Shown here piece after piece: positions 1 through 9,774 of a stretch of 64,000 nt of DNA. A program made the translations under genes and the position numbers. The notes below the pieces were generated by a model that did not search any database, was not told the DNA's origin, and worked only from the letters and a program-made list of their open reading frames with translations. Numbering within the stretch: the stretch's first letter is position 1; each line of letters starts with the position of its first letter. The DNA comes from a bacterium (GTDB taxonomy: Bacteria; Bacillota; Clostridia; Lachnospirales; Lachnospiraceae). The stretch is from assembly GCA_022774325.1 (NCBI GenBank), contig JALFNN010000100.1, positions 1 to 64,000 on the forward strand. The letters run 5' to 3'.

Positions 1-63
1 ACTCTTTCCCGCGCCCACTCCACCGGTTATGCCCAGAACCCGGATATTTTTGTATTTGCTCAT
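1..63 (-). CDS. coaE: Dephospho-CoA kinase, N-terminal fragment
   Basis: Only the first 21 codons are inside the window; the gene runs off the left edge. They read as a hydrophobic strand followed by the P-loop GITGGVGAGKS (residues 11-21), the form typical of dephospho-CoA kinase, which phosphorylates dephospho-CoA in the last step of coenzyme A synthesis. The ATG lies 14 bases after the polA stop on the same strand. polA followed by coaE is a common order in Clostridia, which supports the call. With so little sequence another P-loop kinase cannot be strictly excluded. Confidence 0.8.
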   Translation of the reverse strand, partial: MSKYKNIRVLGITGGVGAGKS

Positions 64-77
64 GCTCTTTCCTCGTT

Positions 78-2696
78 CTATTTTGCATCGTACCAGCTGT
101 CACCGGTATGCATATCAATTTCCAGCGGTACTGCCAGACTGGCAGCCCCCATCATCTCCTGACGCAGGATTTCTTTGACCTGTTCCAGTTCTTCCAGTTT
201 TGTCTCCACCAGAAGTTCGTCATGCACCTGCAGAATCAATTTCGAAGCAAGACCTTCTTCTTTTAATCTGCGGCTCACGCGAACCATGGCAATCTTGATA
301 ATATCCGCCGCAGTACCCTGTATGGGAGAATTCATGGCCACACGTTCCCCGAACTGTCTTTGCATGAAGTTGCTGGAAGAAAGCTCCGGTACCGGGCGCC
401 GTCTGCCGAAAAGCGTCACTACATATCCCTGCTCTTTTGCATGGGCGACCGTATCATCCAAAAATGTCTTAATTCCCGGGTAGGTTTCAAAATATCGTTC
501 AATATATTCGGCTGCCTCTTTTCGCGTAATGCTCAGATCCTGGCTCAGTCCAAAAGAACTGATTCCGTACACGATTCCGAAATTGACCGCTTTTGCATTT
601 CTTCTCTGCAGGTCCGTCACCTCATCAAAAGGCGTGTGAAATACCTGGGATGCAGTGATCCGATGGATATCCCTCGCCTCACGGTAAGCCTGGATCAGTT
701 CCTTATCACCGGAACAGTGCGCCAGCACACGCAGTTCGATCTGTGAATAATCCGCATCAACAAACACATAACCATCTTCCGGGACAAAAACCTTGCGGAT
801 CAGCCTTCCAAGCTCCATTCGAACCGGTATATTCTGAAGGTTCGGTTCCGTACTGCTGATCCGTCCTGTCGCCGTGATGGTCTGATTAAATTTTCCATGG
901 ATTCTCTGATCCTCTTCCCCGATATAGACAGCCAGACCATCCGCATAGGTGGATTTCAGCTTACTAAGCTGGCGGTATTCCAGGATTTTGGAAACCACAG
1001 GGTAATCCGGTGCCAGCTTATCCAGCACATCAGCCGCCGTGGAATAACCGGTCTTTGTCTTCTTACCGTTCGGAAGCCCCAGATGTTCAAAGAGAACAAC
1101 GCCCAGCTGCTTCGGAGAATTGATATTAAATTCTTCCCCCGCAAGTTCATAGATCTCTTTCTCCAGCTCTGTGATCTTTCCGCCAAGCTGTTCTCCGTAG
1201 ACACGAAGCGCTTCTCCTTCCACCTTTACCCCGTTCTGCTCCATTTTGAACAGCGTAAATACCAGCGGCATTTCGATTTCACGAAACAGCTTTTCCATAT
1301 CCGTCTCGCGTAATTTTCCAAGCAGGACATCCGCTGCCGCAAACGCCGTGTACGCCTCATAACAAATCTTTTTCTCCTCATCTGCTTTCGGATCGATCAT
1401 CAGTCCCAGATATTCCTGCGCCACATCTTCAAACGGATATTCACTCTTCAGCGGATTCAGCAGATAAGCAGCAATCGCCACATCGAAACATTTATCCACA
1501 TCATCCGGATTTATTTTCACGTTTTTCAACAGTTTCTTCAGGTCAAATACCGCAAACTGCCCTACCTGACCGGCCACAGCCTCGAGTCCGGCAAGAAGAA
1601 ACTCCGAAGAGATCTCTCCCTCTGCCGGGATACAGTAGATCTCCTGATCGCCAAACGCAAGACCGATTCCTCCGATTCCGGCCTGTGCGGCAAATAACGG
1701 AAGTACATTTTTCGTCTGTTTATAGACCAGAGCTCCGACACTTGCGGCCTGCTTTGCTCTTGCAAATACCGTCTCCGCCTCCCCGCGTGTATGAATGACC
1801 TGAAAAACACTCTCCAAAGCATTTTCGCTCTGCATCTCAAATCTTGACAAAAGATTCTTGAACTGCAGTCTCTGGAAATATGCATATGCCTCCTGGGTGT
1901 AGAGATTACCCAGTTTCGCCTCATCCAGATCATACGGGAAATCCGCTTCGACATTGATCGTCGCGAGCACCTTGCTCATTTTCGCCTGCTCCCAGTACTC
2001 CACAAGATTCTTTGCGGCGCGAGGCGGCTTCAGCTCTGATGCATGCTCGTACGCATGTTCAATCGAACCATAATCCGCAATGATCCTGGTCGCCGTTTTC
2101 TCTCCGATATTCGGAACCCCGGGAATATTGTCCGAAGCATCTCCCATGAGTGCCTTGACATCGATAAATTCCTGCGGTGTGACCAGATACCGTTCTTTCA
2201 CATCCGCCGCATAATAATCTTCAATCTCGGTTCCTGTACGTTTTGTCTTGGGAATCCGGATTTCCACATGGTCAGTGGCAAGCTGAAGGAGATCCCGGTC
2301 ACCGGAAAGAATCACGACTTCCATTCCCTTTGCTTCGCATCTTCTGGAAAGCGTTCCCAGAAGATCATCCGCCTCCAGTCCCGCCTGCTCAATGGTTCGA
2401 ACGCCCATCGCATGAAGGACTTCCTTCATAAGCGGCACCTGCTCCCTTAATTCTTCCGCCATCGGTTTTCTCGTTCCTTTATATTCAGAGTACATATCAT
2501 GCCGGAACGTAGGCGCGTGGACATCGAATGCCACCGTCAGATACTCCGGCTTTTCCTCTTCCAGTATCTTAAACATAATGTTCAGAAATCCATAGACCGC
2601 ATTGGTATGCAGTCCCTCCGCATTCGTCAAGTCCGGGAGACCATAAAACGCCCGGTTCAGAATACTGTGTCCATCAATCAGTACAATCTTACTCAT
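78..2696 (-). CDS. polA: DNA polymerase I
   Basis: Cytoplasmic repair polymerase that fills gaps and removes RNA primers. The 872-residue length is normal for the family. Residues 1 to about 290 form the 5'-3' exonuclease (GDRDLLQL, GDASDNIPGVPNIGEKTA). The polymerase domain has motif A (DADYSQIELRVLAH), motif B (RRNAKAVNFGIVYG) and motif C (QVHDELLVE, about residue 825). The central 3'-5' exonuclease-like domain (about 310-470) lacks the acidic DxE exo I motif seen in E. coli; the equivalent stretch reads GALVYKQTKNVLPLFAA. Proofreading is therefore probably absent, as in Bacillus-type enzymes. It is followed by coaE with a 14-base gap, so the two are probably cotranscribed. Confidence 0.97.
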   Translation of the reverse strand: MSKIVLIDGHSILNRAFYGLPDLTNAEGLHTNAVYGFLNIMFKILEEEKPEYLTVAFDVHAPTFRHDMYSEYKGTRKPMAEELREQVPLMKEVLHAMGVRTIEQAGLEADDLLGTLSRRCEAKGMEVVILSGDRDLLQLATDHVEIRIPKTKRTGTEIEDYYAADVKERYLVTPQEFIDVKALMGDASDNIPGVPNIGEKTATRIIADYGSIEHAYEHASELKPPRAAKNLVEYWEQAKMSKVLATINVEADFPYDLDEAKLGNLYTQEAYAYFQRLQFKNLLSRFEMQSENALESVFQVIHTRGEAETVFARAKQAASVGALVYKQTKNVLPLFAAQAGIGGIGLAFGDQEIYCIPAEGEISSEFLLAGLEAVAGQVGQFAVFDLKKLLKNVKINPDDVDKCFDVAIAAYLLNPLKSEYPFEDVAQEYLGLMIDPKADEEKKICYEAYTAFAAADVLLGKLRETDMEKLFREIEMPLVFTLFKMEQNGVKVEGEALRVYGEQLGGKITELEKEIYELAGEEFNINSPKQLGVVLFEHLGLPNGKKTKTGYSTAADVLDKLAPDYPVVSKILEYRQLSKLKSTYADGLAVYIGEEDQRIHGKFNQTITATGRISSTEPNLQNIPVRMELGRLIRKVFVPEDGYVFVDADYSQIELRVLAHCSGDKELIQAYREARDIHRITASQVFHTPFDEVTDLQRRNAKAVNFGIVYGISSFGLSQDLSITRKEAAEYIERYFETYPGIKTFLDDTVAHAKEQGYVVTLFGRRRPVPELSSSNFMQRQFGERVAMNSPIQGTAADIIKIAMVRVSRRLKEEGLASKLILQVHDELLVETKLEELEQVKEILRQEMMGAASLAVPLEIDMHTGDSWYDAK

Positions 2697-2769
2697 GCCG
2701 TTATTCCTTTCTGCACCTTGTCATGCTGCCAGCGGGGATCCTGTACATCCAAAAGCCCCTTCTGGAATC

Positions 2770-2830
2770 AAAAAAATCTGCAGCTGCGAAGCCAATAGAA
2801 CTTTACTCTACCGGTTTCGCAGCCACAGAT
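2770..2830 (-). terminator. Intrinsic terminator after tRNA-Leu
   Basis: The arms at 2776-2790 and 2816-2830 pair almost perfectly (ATCTGCAGCTGCGAA with TTCGCAGCCACAGAT). A run of seven A on the plus strand (2770-2776) gives a U-tract for minus-strand transcripts. It sits between the tRNA and polA and would end the tRNA transcript. A short T-run on the other side makes weak two-way action possible. Confidence 0.8.
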
Positions 2831-2838
2831 TTTTATAC

Positions 2839-2921
2839 TGCCGGCGGCGGGACTTGAACCCGCACGCGGTTGCCCGCAACAGATTTTGAGTCTGCCTCGT
2901 CTGCCATTCCGACACGCCGGC
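2839..2921 (-). tRNA. tRNA-Leu (anticodon CAA)
   Basis: The acceptor arms GCCGGCG and CGCCGGC pair, with discriminator A at 2839. The T-arm reads GGGTTCAAGTCCC, the anticodon stem-loop is GCAGA-CTCAAAA-TCTGT with anticodon CAA (reads UUG), and there is the long variable arm expected of a class II leucine tRNA. Length is 83 nt without CCA, which is not encoded. A promoter lies upstream and a terminator downstream. Confidence 0.96.
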
Positions 2922-2940
2922 CTATCACGAACCGTAGATA

Positions 2941-2969
2941 ATCATAACACAATCATCCGCGGTTCGCAA
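2941..2969 (-). promoter_or_regulatory. Promoter of tRNA-Leu
   Basis: A -35 TTGCGA (2964-2969) and a -10 TATGAT (2941-2946) are separated by 17 bases, about 12 bases before the expected transcription start of the tRNA precursor. Confidence 0.7.
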
Positions 2970-2982
2970 GTGTTTTTTTTAA

Positions 2983-4284
2983 TTACTGACAATCTTTCTC
3001 TGCTTCTTCGGTATTCTTTTTGAGTGCATCATAAACAGGAAGCGAATCAAAGGTTGCGAAATAGTCCATCGGTGTCTCCGCACGCCGGATCAGCTGCGTA
3101 CTTCCGTCCTCTTTCAGGAGAACTTCCGCGGAACGAAGACGTCCGTTATAATTATAACCCATAGAGAAACCATGCGCTCCTGTATCATGGATCACAAGCA
3201 GATCCCCCATATCAATCTTCGGCAGCATGCGGTCGATCGCAAATTTATCATTATTCTCGCAAAGGGATCCGGTTACATCATACATATGATCACACGGTTC
3301 CTCTTCTTTTCCCATAACGGTGATATGATGATATGCACCGTACATAGCCGGACGCATCAGATTCGCTGCGCACGCATCTACGCCGATATACTCTTTATGA
3401 GTATGCTTCTCATGGATCGCTTTTGTAACAAGGCATCCGTACGGTGCAAGCATAAAGCGGCCAAGCTCCGTGTAGATTGCAACATCGCCCATTCCGGCCG
3501 GAACCAGCACTTCCTCATATACTTTCCGCACGCCTTCACCGATCACCTTGATATCATTCGGTTCCTGATCCGGTTTGTACGGAATTCCGATACCTCCGGA
3601 CAGATTGATGAATTTAATATGCGCACCCGTTTCCTTCTGAAGCTTTACAGCAACTTCAAAAAGCACTTTCGCAAGAGTCGGGTAATACTCGTTCGTCACC
3701 GTATTGCTTGCAAGAAATGCATGGATGCCGAATTCCTTTGCCCCTTTTGCTTTCAGGATCTTGAAGGCTTCAAAGATCTGTTCGGTGGTCATGCCGTATT
3801 TCGCGTCGCCCGGGTTATCCATGATGCTGTTGGAAATCTTGAACAGTCCACCCGGATTGTACCGGCAGCTGATCGTCTCCGGGATTTTTCCGATCGTCTG
3901 CTCCAGAAAATCAATATGTGTGATGTCATCCAGATTGATGATCGCACCCAGCTTTGCCGCAAGACGGAACTCTTCCGCCGGCGTATCGTTGGAAGAAAAC
4001 ATGATGTCCTCTCCTACAGAGCCTACGGATTCTGACATCAAAAGCTCCGTGTAAGATGAGCAGTCACATCCGCATCCATACTCTTTCAGAATGGAAAGAA
4101 TATACGGATTCGGTGTCGCTTTCACCGCAAAATATTCCTTGTATCCTTTATTCCATGCAAACGCTTCCTTCAGTGCTTTCGCATTTTCACGAATTCCCTT
4201 CTCATCATAGAGATGAAACGGTGTCGGGTATTCCTTTACAATCTCTTCCAGTTGTCCTTTGGTCACGAATGGTCTTTTTTCCAT
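2983..4284 (-). CDS. lysA: Diaminopimelate decarboxylase-type PLP enzyme
   Basis: Fold-III PLP decarboxylase of 433 residues, expected to turn meso-diaminopimelate into lysine. The PLP lysine is Lys55 in YFAVKATPNP, and the glycine-rich NLSGGIGIPY phosphate loop is present. The late active-site motifs differ from the classical enzyme: CENND replaces CESGD, and GAHG replaces GAYG. The fold is certain and the substrate less so; a divergent clostridial LysA is most likely, with another basic amino-acid decarboxylase the alternative. It follows the rhomboid-like gene by 57 bases and may share its promoter. asd, an earlier lysine-pathway gene, is also in this window. Confidence 0.82.
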   Translation of the reverse strand: MEKRPFVTKGQLEEIVKEYPTPFHLYDEKGIRENAKALKEAFAWNKGYKEYFAVKATPNPYILSILKEYGCGCDCSSYTELLMSESVGSVGEDIMFSSNDTPAEEFRLAAKLGAIINLDDITHIDFLEQTIGKIPETISCRYNPGGLFKISNSIMDNPGDAKYGMTTEQIFEAFKILKAKGAKEFGIHAFLASNTVTNEYYPTLAKVLFEVAVKLQKETGAHIKFINLSGGIGIPYKPDQEPNDIKVIGEGVRKVYEEVLVPAGMGDVAIYTELGRFMLAPYGCLVTKAIHEKHTHKEYIGVDACAANLMRPAMYGAYHHITVMGKEEEPCDHMYDVTGSLCENNDKFAIDRMLPKIDMGDLLVIHDTGAHGFSMGYNYNGRLRSAEVLLKEDGSTQLIRRAETPMDYFATFDSLPVYDALKKNTEEAEKDCQ

Positions 4285-4341
4285 GGTGTCCTCTCCTTCC
4301 TTGTCGTTCGATTATTTGATTGTATTTCTCTGAACTGTGAT

Positions 4342-5175
4342 TTATTTCACATGTTCATGGGTAAACAGATGATCCTGACAATATTCATAATTGCCATTGC
4401 ATTTGGAACAGTAACGGAATTCCAGGTTCGGATCATCCAGTTCTGTTCTTCCGCAGACTGCGCATTTATGCTTTGCTCCGCCTGCGTAGGTTGCAGTCGG
4501 TCTTGTCACCTCTTTCTGGAATTTATGCTTACGGATCACCTGTTTCGGACGATAACGCTGCATATTCCGATTCAGCAGGAAGAAAATCAGGAAGTTAAGG
4601 AGCGATGCAACGATCGAAATCCTGGTAACGATTCCGCCTGCCACAAAATCCCATAAAATCAGTACTGCGTCCAGTATAGCCAGCCACTTCATCTTCACCG
4701 GAATGATTCCATAAAGATAAAGCTGCAGATCCGGCATGATCGCCGCACATGCAAAGAAAATAGACATATTGATATAATACGTACTGAAAATACCTCCGAA
4801 ACCAACCATACCGCCTGTGATAACATACACGATAAATGCGCCGATAATAGTGAAAATGATTCCCGAGAAAATATACACATTATACCGGAACGACCCCCAG
4901 ATCGTCTCCAGCGAGGTTCCCAGCGAATAGTACAGGAGCATCATAAAAATCACAAAGATCAGGCTGAAATTAGGTGGAATGATCACCCAGCTGATCAGGC
5001 GCCAGATCTGTCCCTGAAGGATCAGCCCCGGTTCCAGCGTAAAATAACTCAAAAGCTGCGGAGATAAGAACGAAAGCAGATATCCCACACCGTAACACAC
5101 CAGCAGATAGACTGTCAGATTCTTCACCGCATATCTGCCGAATTTACGTTCCATTTTATCCATCCATTTTCTCAT
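4342..5175 (-). CDS. Rhomboid-like membrane protein with C-terminal zinc ribbon
   Basis: About six hydrophobic segments in residues 20-205, with a rhomboid-type start (GQIWRLISWVIIPPN). The catalytic GxSG serine motif of rhomboid proteases is not present; the corresponding region reads GFGGIFSTYYINMS. After a basic linker the C terminus carries C238, C241, C256, C259, C266, H269 and H273, a pattern that could bind one or two zinc ions. I infer an inactive rhomboid-fold protein that recruits or stabilises a membrane partner. The function is unknown. It has its own good promoter and precedes lysA. Confidence 0.65.
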   Translation of the reverse strand: MRKWMDKMERKFGRYAVKNLTVYLLVCYGVGYLLSFLSPQLLSYFTLEPGLILQGQIWRLISWVIIPPNFSLIFVIFMMLLYYSLGTSLETIWGSFRYNVYIFSGIIFTIIGAFIVYVITGGMVGFGGIFSTYYINMSIFFACAAIMPDLQLYLYGIIPVKMKWLAILDAVLILWDFVAGGIVTRISIVASLLNFLIFFLLNRNMQRYRPKQVIRKHKFQKEVTRPTATYAGGAKHKCAVCGRTELDDPNLEFRYCSKCNGNYEYCQDHLFTHEHVK

Positions 5176-5212
5176 AAACTGACTCCATTTCTGTATTTTT
5201 TATACTCTTGTT

Positions 5213-5241
5213 ATTGTATCCTTTGACTTTGTCTTTGTCAA
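5213..5241 (-). promoter_or_regulatory. Promoter of the rhomboid-like gene and lysA
   Basis: A -35 TTGACA (5236-5241) and -10 TACAAT (5213-5218) are separated by 17 bases, upstream of the gene that starts at 5175. Confidence 0.8.
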
Positions 5242-5334
5242 TTCTTCCGTTTAAGTTTACCGCCGTTTTAACAAATTCTACATCTTTTTTATGACATTTT
5301 CATATATTTTCTACATTCTTAATCGAACTTCCAT

Positions 5335-5468
5335 TTGTATTTTCATCCATTCTGTCGTATAATGAAAAATGTTGCCGAAGCTAACGGCACACACTATTTA
5401 ATAGGTAGTTATATTGACATATACGAGCCTTTTTAAGGCTCTATCAGTTAAGTAAGGAGTAGTATTTT
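5335..5468 (+). promoter_or_regulatory. Promoter and structured leader of the dehydratase activase
   Basis: A -35 TTGTAT (5335-5340) and a perfect -10 TATAAT (5358-5363) have 17-base spacing. The leader of about 100 bases holds two small hairpins, TGCCG/CGGCA (5373-5389) and a perfect 7-bp stem GAGCCTT/AAGGCTC with a three-base loop (5425-5441). The ribosome binding site AAGGAG (5454-5459) lies 9 bases before the ATG. Neither hairpin is followed by a U-tract, so they are not terminators. I recognise no riboswitch class. Confidence 0.7.
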
Positions 5469-8400
5469 ATGAGTCAGAAAGAGTTACATACACTTGGAAT
5501 TGACATCGGTTCTACAACGGTTAAAATTGCAGTACTTGGCGAGAACAATGAAGTGCTGTTTTCTGACTACGAACGCCATTTTGCCAATATCCAGGAGACA
5601 CTGTCAGACCTTCTCGGCCGGGCGATCTATAAGCTTGGTTCGATCCGGGTATCCCCGATGATCACCGGTTCCGGCGGATTGACTCTGGCAAAGCATCTGG
5701 GTGTTCCGTTCGTACAGGAAGTCGTTGCCGTGTCTACCGCCCTTCAGGATTATGCTCCGCAGACGGATGTAGCCATCGAGCTTGGCGGCGAAGACGCGAA
5801 GATCATTTATTTTGAGAACGGAAATATCGAACAGCGTATGAATGGGATCTGCGCCGGAGGTACCGGTTCTTTTATTGATCAGATGGCCTCTCTTCTCCAG
5901 ACCGATGCGTTGGGTCTGAATGAATATGCAAAGAATTACAAAGCACTCTATACGATTGCCGCACGCTGCGGTGTATTTGCAAAATCTGATATCCAGCCAT
6001 TGATCAACGAAGGTGCCACCAAGGAAGACCTTGCCGCGTCCATCTTTCAGGCTGTTGTGAATCAGACGATCAGCGGTCTTGCCTGCGGAAAGCCGATTCG
6101 CGGCCATGTCGCATTTCTGGGTGGTCCTCTGCATTTTCTTCCGGAACTGCGGGAAGCATTTATCCGCACACTGAAGCTGGATGATGAACATGTGATCGCA
6201 CCGACCTATTCTCATCTTTTTGCGGCGATCGGGTCTGCGCTTAATTCTCCAAAGGAAGTAGAGACTTCGCTGAACGAGATGCAGCAGAAACTTGCCTCAA
6301 AAATCCAGATGGAATTCGAAGTAGAACGTATGGAACCGCTTTTTTCCTCCGAGGCAGACTATCTGGAATTCCAGCAGCGCCATGCAAAGCATCAGGTTCC
6401 GGTGGGGGATCTTGCCAGCTACCGCGGCAATGCCTATCTCGGGATTGATGCAGGTTCTACGACCACCAAAGCAGCACTGGTCGGAGAAGACGGAACACTT
6501 CTGTATTCCTTTTATCATGGTAATGACGGAGATCCGCTCGGAACCACGATCACTGCCATCAAAGACATTTACAGCAAACTTCCGGAGGGCGTCTCCATCG
6601 TCCACTCCTGCTCAACCGGTTATGGGGAAGCACTGATCAAAGCGGCTCTTCTTCTTGACGAGGGTGAGGTAGAAACAGTGTCTCACTATTACGCTGCATC
6701 CTACTTTGAACCGGATGTAGACTGTATCCTCGACATCGGCGGTCAGGATATGAAATGCATCAAAATTAAAAATCAGACCGTAGACAGTGTTCAGCTCAAC
6801 GAGGCATGCTCTTCCGGATGCGGTTCTTTCATCGAGACATTCGCAAAATCTCTGAATTACTCCGTGGAAGAATTTGCCCATGAAGCTTTATTTGCAAAAC
6901 ATCCGATCGATCTCGGAACGCGCTGTACCGTATTTATGAATTCCAAAGTTAAGCAGGCACAGAAAGAAGGCGCGGAAGTGGCCGACATTTCTGCAGGACT
7001 TGCTTACTCTGTAATCAAAAACGCTCTGTTCAAAGTAATCAAAGTATCCGATGCATCTGAACTTGGCAAACGGATCGTTGTTCAGGGCGGAACCTTCTAT
7101 AACGACGCGGTACTTCGAAGCTTTGAGAAGATCGCAGGCTGTCAGGCAATTCGCCCTGACATCGCCGGAATCATGGGAGCCTTCGGTGCCGCTCTCATTG
7201 CTCGCGAACGGTACCAGTTCAAAGAATGTAAGAATACAACCATGCTTTCCATCGAAGACATCAACGCACTGGAATACAGTACGACCATGTCCAAATGTAA
7301 AGGCTGTACCAATAACTGTCGTCTGACCATCAATAAGTTCAGCGGTGGCAGACGTTTTATTTCCGGCAACCGCTGTGAACGAGGTCTCGGAAAAGAGAAG
7401 ACCAACAACCATATTCCGAACCTGTTCGCCTATAAGAACGAACGATACTTCGGATATGAACCGCTCAGCGAACTGGAGGCTTACCGTGGCACGGTGGGAA
7501 TCCCGCGTGTTCTCAACATGTATGAGAACTACCCGTTCTGGTTCACTTTCTTTACCAGACTGGGATACCGTGTGGTTCTCTCCCCTCCGTCCACACATCA
7601 GATTTACGAATTGGGTATCGAGTCCATTCCAAGTGAATCCGAGTGTTATCCGGCCAAGCTTGCACACGGACATGTACAGTGGCTGATCAACAAGAAAGTG
7701 GATTTTATCTTCTATCCTTGTATTCCATACGAGCGAAGCGAATTCGAAGATGCCGACAATCACTACAACTGCCCGATCGTTACATCCTACGCGGAAAATA
7801 TCAAGAACAATATGGACTCGATCGTAAAAGGAGAGGTCGAGTTTCTGAATCCGTTCCTCGCACTTACGAGTGAAGAGACGGTTACGACAGGCCTTGTAAA
7901 TAAGTTCGGATCTCTGAAAAAGATTCCGGAGTCTGAAATCCGGACTGCAGCGCACGCTGCCTGGGAAGAACTTGCAAGCTGCCGTGCGGATATCCGTAAA
8001 AAAGGGGAAGAGACTCTTGCATATATGGAAGAGACGGGAACCAGAGGCATTGTGCTCGCCGGTCGTCCTTATCACTACGACCCGGAAGTAAACCACGGAA
8101 TACCGGAACTGATCAACGCATACGGTATTGCAGTCCTCACCGAGGACTCCATTTCCCATCTGAATCCCGTCGAGCGTCCGCTCAACGTTATGGACCAGTG
8201 GATGTACCATTCCCGCCTTTACGCAGCCGCAAACTATGTGAAGACCCGCGATGACCTGGATCTCATCCAGCTCAATTCCTTTGGATGCGGTCTGGATGCA
8301 GTTACTACAGACGAGGTTGCCGACATTCTGACCGGTTCCGACAAAATTTATACTTCTCTTAAGATCGACGAGGTCAACAACCTGGGAGCTGCCCGTATCC

Positions 8401-9722
8401 GAATCCGTTCTCTGATCGCCGCAATCCGCGTACGTGAACAGAAACAAATGAAACGAGAGATTCGCCCTGCATCGATTGAGAAAGTACAGTTTACAAAGGA
8501 AATGAAGGAAAACTACACCATCCTTTGCCCGCAGATGTCACCGATCCACTTCAATCTCATTGAGCCGGCTTTCCGTAAAGCGGGCTATAAGATCGAAGTA
8601 CTGAAGAACGATAATAAAAACGCCGTAAATACCGGTCTCAAATATGTAAATAACGACGCCTGCTATCCGTCTCTCATCGTAGTAGGACAAATTATGGACG
8701 CCATCCTGTCCGGCAAATACGATACGGACAAGCTTGCCGTGATCATCAGCCAGACCGGCGGCGGCTGCCGTGCATCCAACTATATCGGTTTCATCCGCCG
8801 TGCACTGAAAAAGGCCGGCTATGCACACATTCCGGTGATTTCGATCAACCTGAGCGGACTGGAGAGCAATCCAGGCTTTAAGATCACCCCGTCTCTTGTG
8901 ATCAAAGGTGTTTACGGGGCGATAATCGGCGATGTGTTTATGCGCTGCCTCTACCGGGTACGTCCATATGAAGCTGTTCCGGGCTCTGCAAATGCATTAC
9001 ATAAGAAATGGGAGGAAGAGGCCATCCGATTCATAACCAAGGATCATCAGAGCCGAAGAGAATTCAAACGTCTCTGCCGCGCAATCGTACATGACTTCGA
9101 TACTCTTCCAATCAAAGACGTAAAGAAACCGCGCGTAGGTGTAGTCGGAGAAATCCTTGTGAAATTCCTTCCTGCCGCCAACAACCATCTGGTGGATCTG
9201 TTGGAACAGGAAGGCGCCGAAGCTGTCGTGCCGGATCTTGTGGATTTCCTGCTCTACTGCTTCTACAATACCAATTTCAAGGCAGAACATCTGGGCATGA
9301 AGAAATCATCTGCCAGACTTGGAAATCTTGGTATCCGTGCTCTGGAATGGTTCCGCAAACCGGCAGTGGATGCTCTGAAAGCAAGTGAACGTTTTGACGC
9401 TCCATCCCATATTGAAGAGCTTGCTGAAATGGCAAGTGAGATCGTCTCTCTCGGAAACCAGACCGGTGAAGGTTGGTTCCTGACCGGTGAAATGCTGGAG
9501 CTTATCAAGAGCGGTGCATCCAACATTGTCTGTACGCAGCCATTTGCCTGCCTGCCGAACCACGTAGTTGGAAAAGGAGTCATCAAAGAACTCAGACGCC
9601 GTCATCCGGAATCCAATATTGTAGCGATCGACTACGACCCGGGTGCCAGCGAAGTAAACCAGCTGAACCGTATCAAATTGATGCTTTCAACGGCTTACAA
9701 GAAAATGAACGAAACAGCATAA
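5469..9722 (+). CDS. Giant acyl-CoA dehydratase activase fusion (BadF/HgdC-type plus HgdB-like)
   Basis: This 1417-residue protein joins two ASKHA-fold ATPase domains of the 2-hydroxyacyl-CoA dehydratase activator type (about 1-290 and 320-590) to a DUF2229/HgdB-like region. Each ATPase half opens with a phosphate loop ([20 protein letters not shown]). Each has two cysteines placed as in HgdC: C128/C167 and C447/C486, both 39 residues apart. The two halves could therefore hold one [4Fe-4S] cluster inside one chain, where HgdC needs a dimer. A CxxCxxxC-C set (C610, C613, C617, C636) may bind a second cluster. No dehydratase subunit, CoA transferase or electron carrier gene is adjacent. The family is widespread in Clostridia, but its substrate is not established. 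Confidence 0.85.
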   Translation: MSQKELHTLGIDIGSTTVKIAVLGENNEVLFSDYERHFANIQETLSDLLGRAIYKLGSIRVSPMITGSGGLTLAKHLGVPFVQEVVAVSTALQDYAPQTDVAIELGGEDAKIIYFENGNIEQRMNGICAGGTGSFIDQMASLLQTDALGLNEYAKNYKALYTIAARCGVFAKSDIQPLINEGATKEDLAASIFQAVVNQTISGLACGKPIRGHVAFLGGPLHFLPELREAFIRTLKLDDEHVIAPTYSHLFAAIGSALNSPKEVETSLNEMQQKLASKIQMEFEVERMEPLFSSEADYLEFQQRHAKHQVPVGDLASYRGNAYLGIDAGSTTTKAALVGEDGTLLYSFYHGNDGDPLGTTITAIKDIYSKLPEGVSIVHSCSTGYGEALIKAALLLDEGEVETVSHYYAASYFEPDVDCILDIGGQDMKCIKIKNQTVDSVQLNEACSSGCGSFIETFAKSLNYSVEEFAHEALFAKHPIDLGTRCTVFMNSKVKQAQKEGAEVADISAGLAYSVIKNALFKVIKVSDASELGKRIVVQGGTFYNDAVLRSFEKIAGCQAIRPDIAGIMGAFGAALIARERYQFKECKNTTMLSIEDINALEYSTTMSKCKGCTNNCRLTINKFSGGRRFISGNRCERGLGKEKTNNHIPNLFAYKNERYFGYEPLSELEAYRGTVGIPRVLNMYENYPFWFTFFTRLGYRVVLSPPSTHQIYELGIESIPSESECYPAKLAHGHVQWLINKKVDFIFYPCIPYERSEFEDADNHYNCPIVTSYAENIKNNMDSIVKGEVEFLNPFLALTSEETVTTGLVNKFGSLKKIPESEIRTAAHAAWEELASCRADIRKKGEETLAYMEETGTRGIVLAGRPYHYDPEVNHGIPELINAYGIAVLTEDSISHLNPVERPLNVMDQWMYHSRLYAAANYVKTRDDLDLIQLNSFGCGLDAVTTDEVADILTGSDKIYTSLKIDEVNNLGAARIRIRSLIAAIRVREQKQMKREIRPASIEKVQFTKEMKENYTILCPQMSPIHFNLIEPAFRKAGYKIEVLKNDNKNAVNTGLKYVNNDACYPSLIVVGQIMDAILSGKYDTDKLAVIISQTGGGCRASNYIGFIRRALKKAGYAHIPVISINLSGLESNPGFKITPSLVIKGVYGAIIGDVFMRCLYRVRPYEAVPGSANALHKKWEEEAIRFITKDHQSRREFKRLCRAIVHDFDTLPIKDVKKPRVGVVGEILVKFLPAANNHLVDLLEQEGAEAVVPDLVDFLLYCFYNTNFKAEHLGMKKSSARLGNLGIRALEWFRKPAVDALKASERFDAPSHIEELAEMASEIVSLGNQTGEGWFLTGEMLELIKSGASNIVCTQPFACLPNHVVGKGVIKELRRRHPESNIVAIDYDPGASEVNQLNRIKLMLSTAYKKMNETA

Positions 9723-9728
9723 ATAATA

Positions 9729-9764
9729 AGCGCAGATCCGAAATCTCAGACCTGCGCTTTTTTA
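9729..9764 (+). terminator. Terminator of the activase gene
   Basis: The stem AGCGCAG (9729-9735) / CTGCGCT (9752-9758) is followed by a six-T run. It lies six bases after the activase stop, in the 52 bases shared with the convergent aminotransferase gene. Confidence 0.85.
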
Positions 9765-9774
9765 TATTTGTTAT

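Noticed and set aside
6888..8447. 519-codon minus-strand open frame inside the activase gene
   Set aside because: It is antisense to a clearly real, motif-rich protein; its own translation has no domain and no ribosome binding site.
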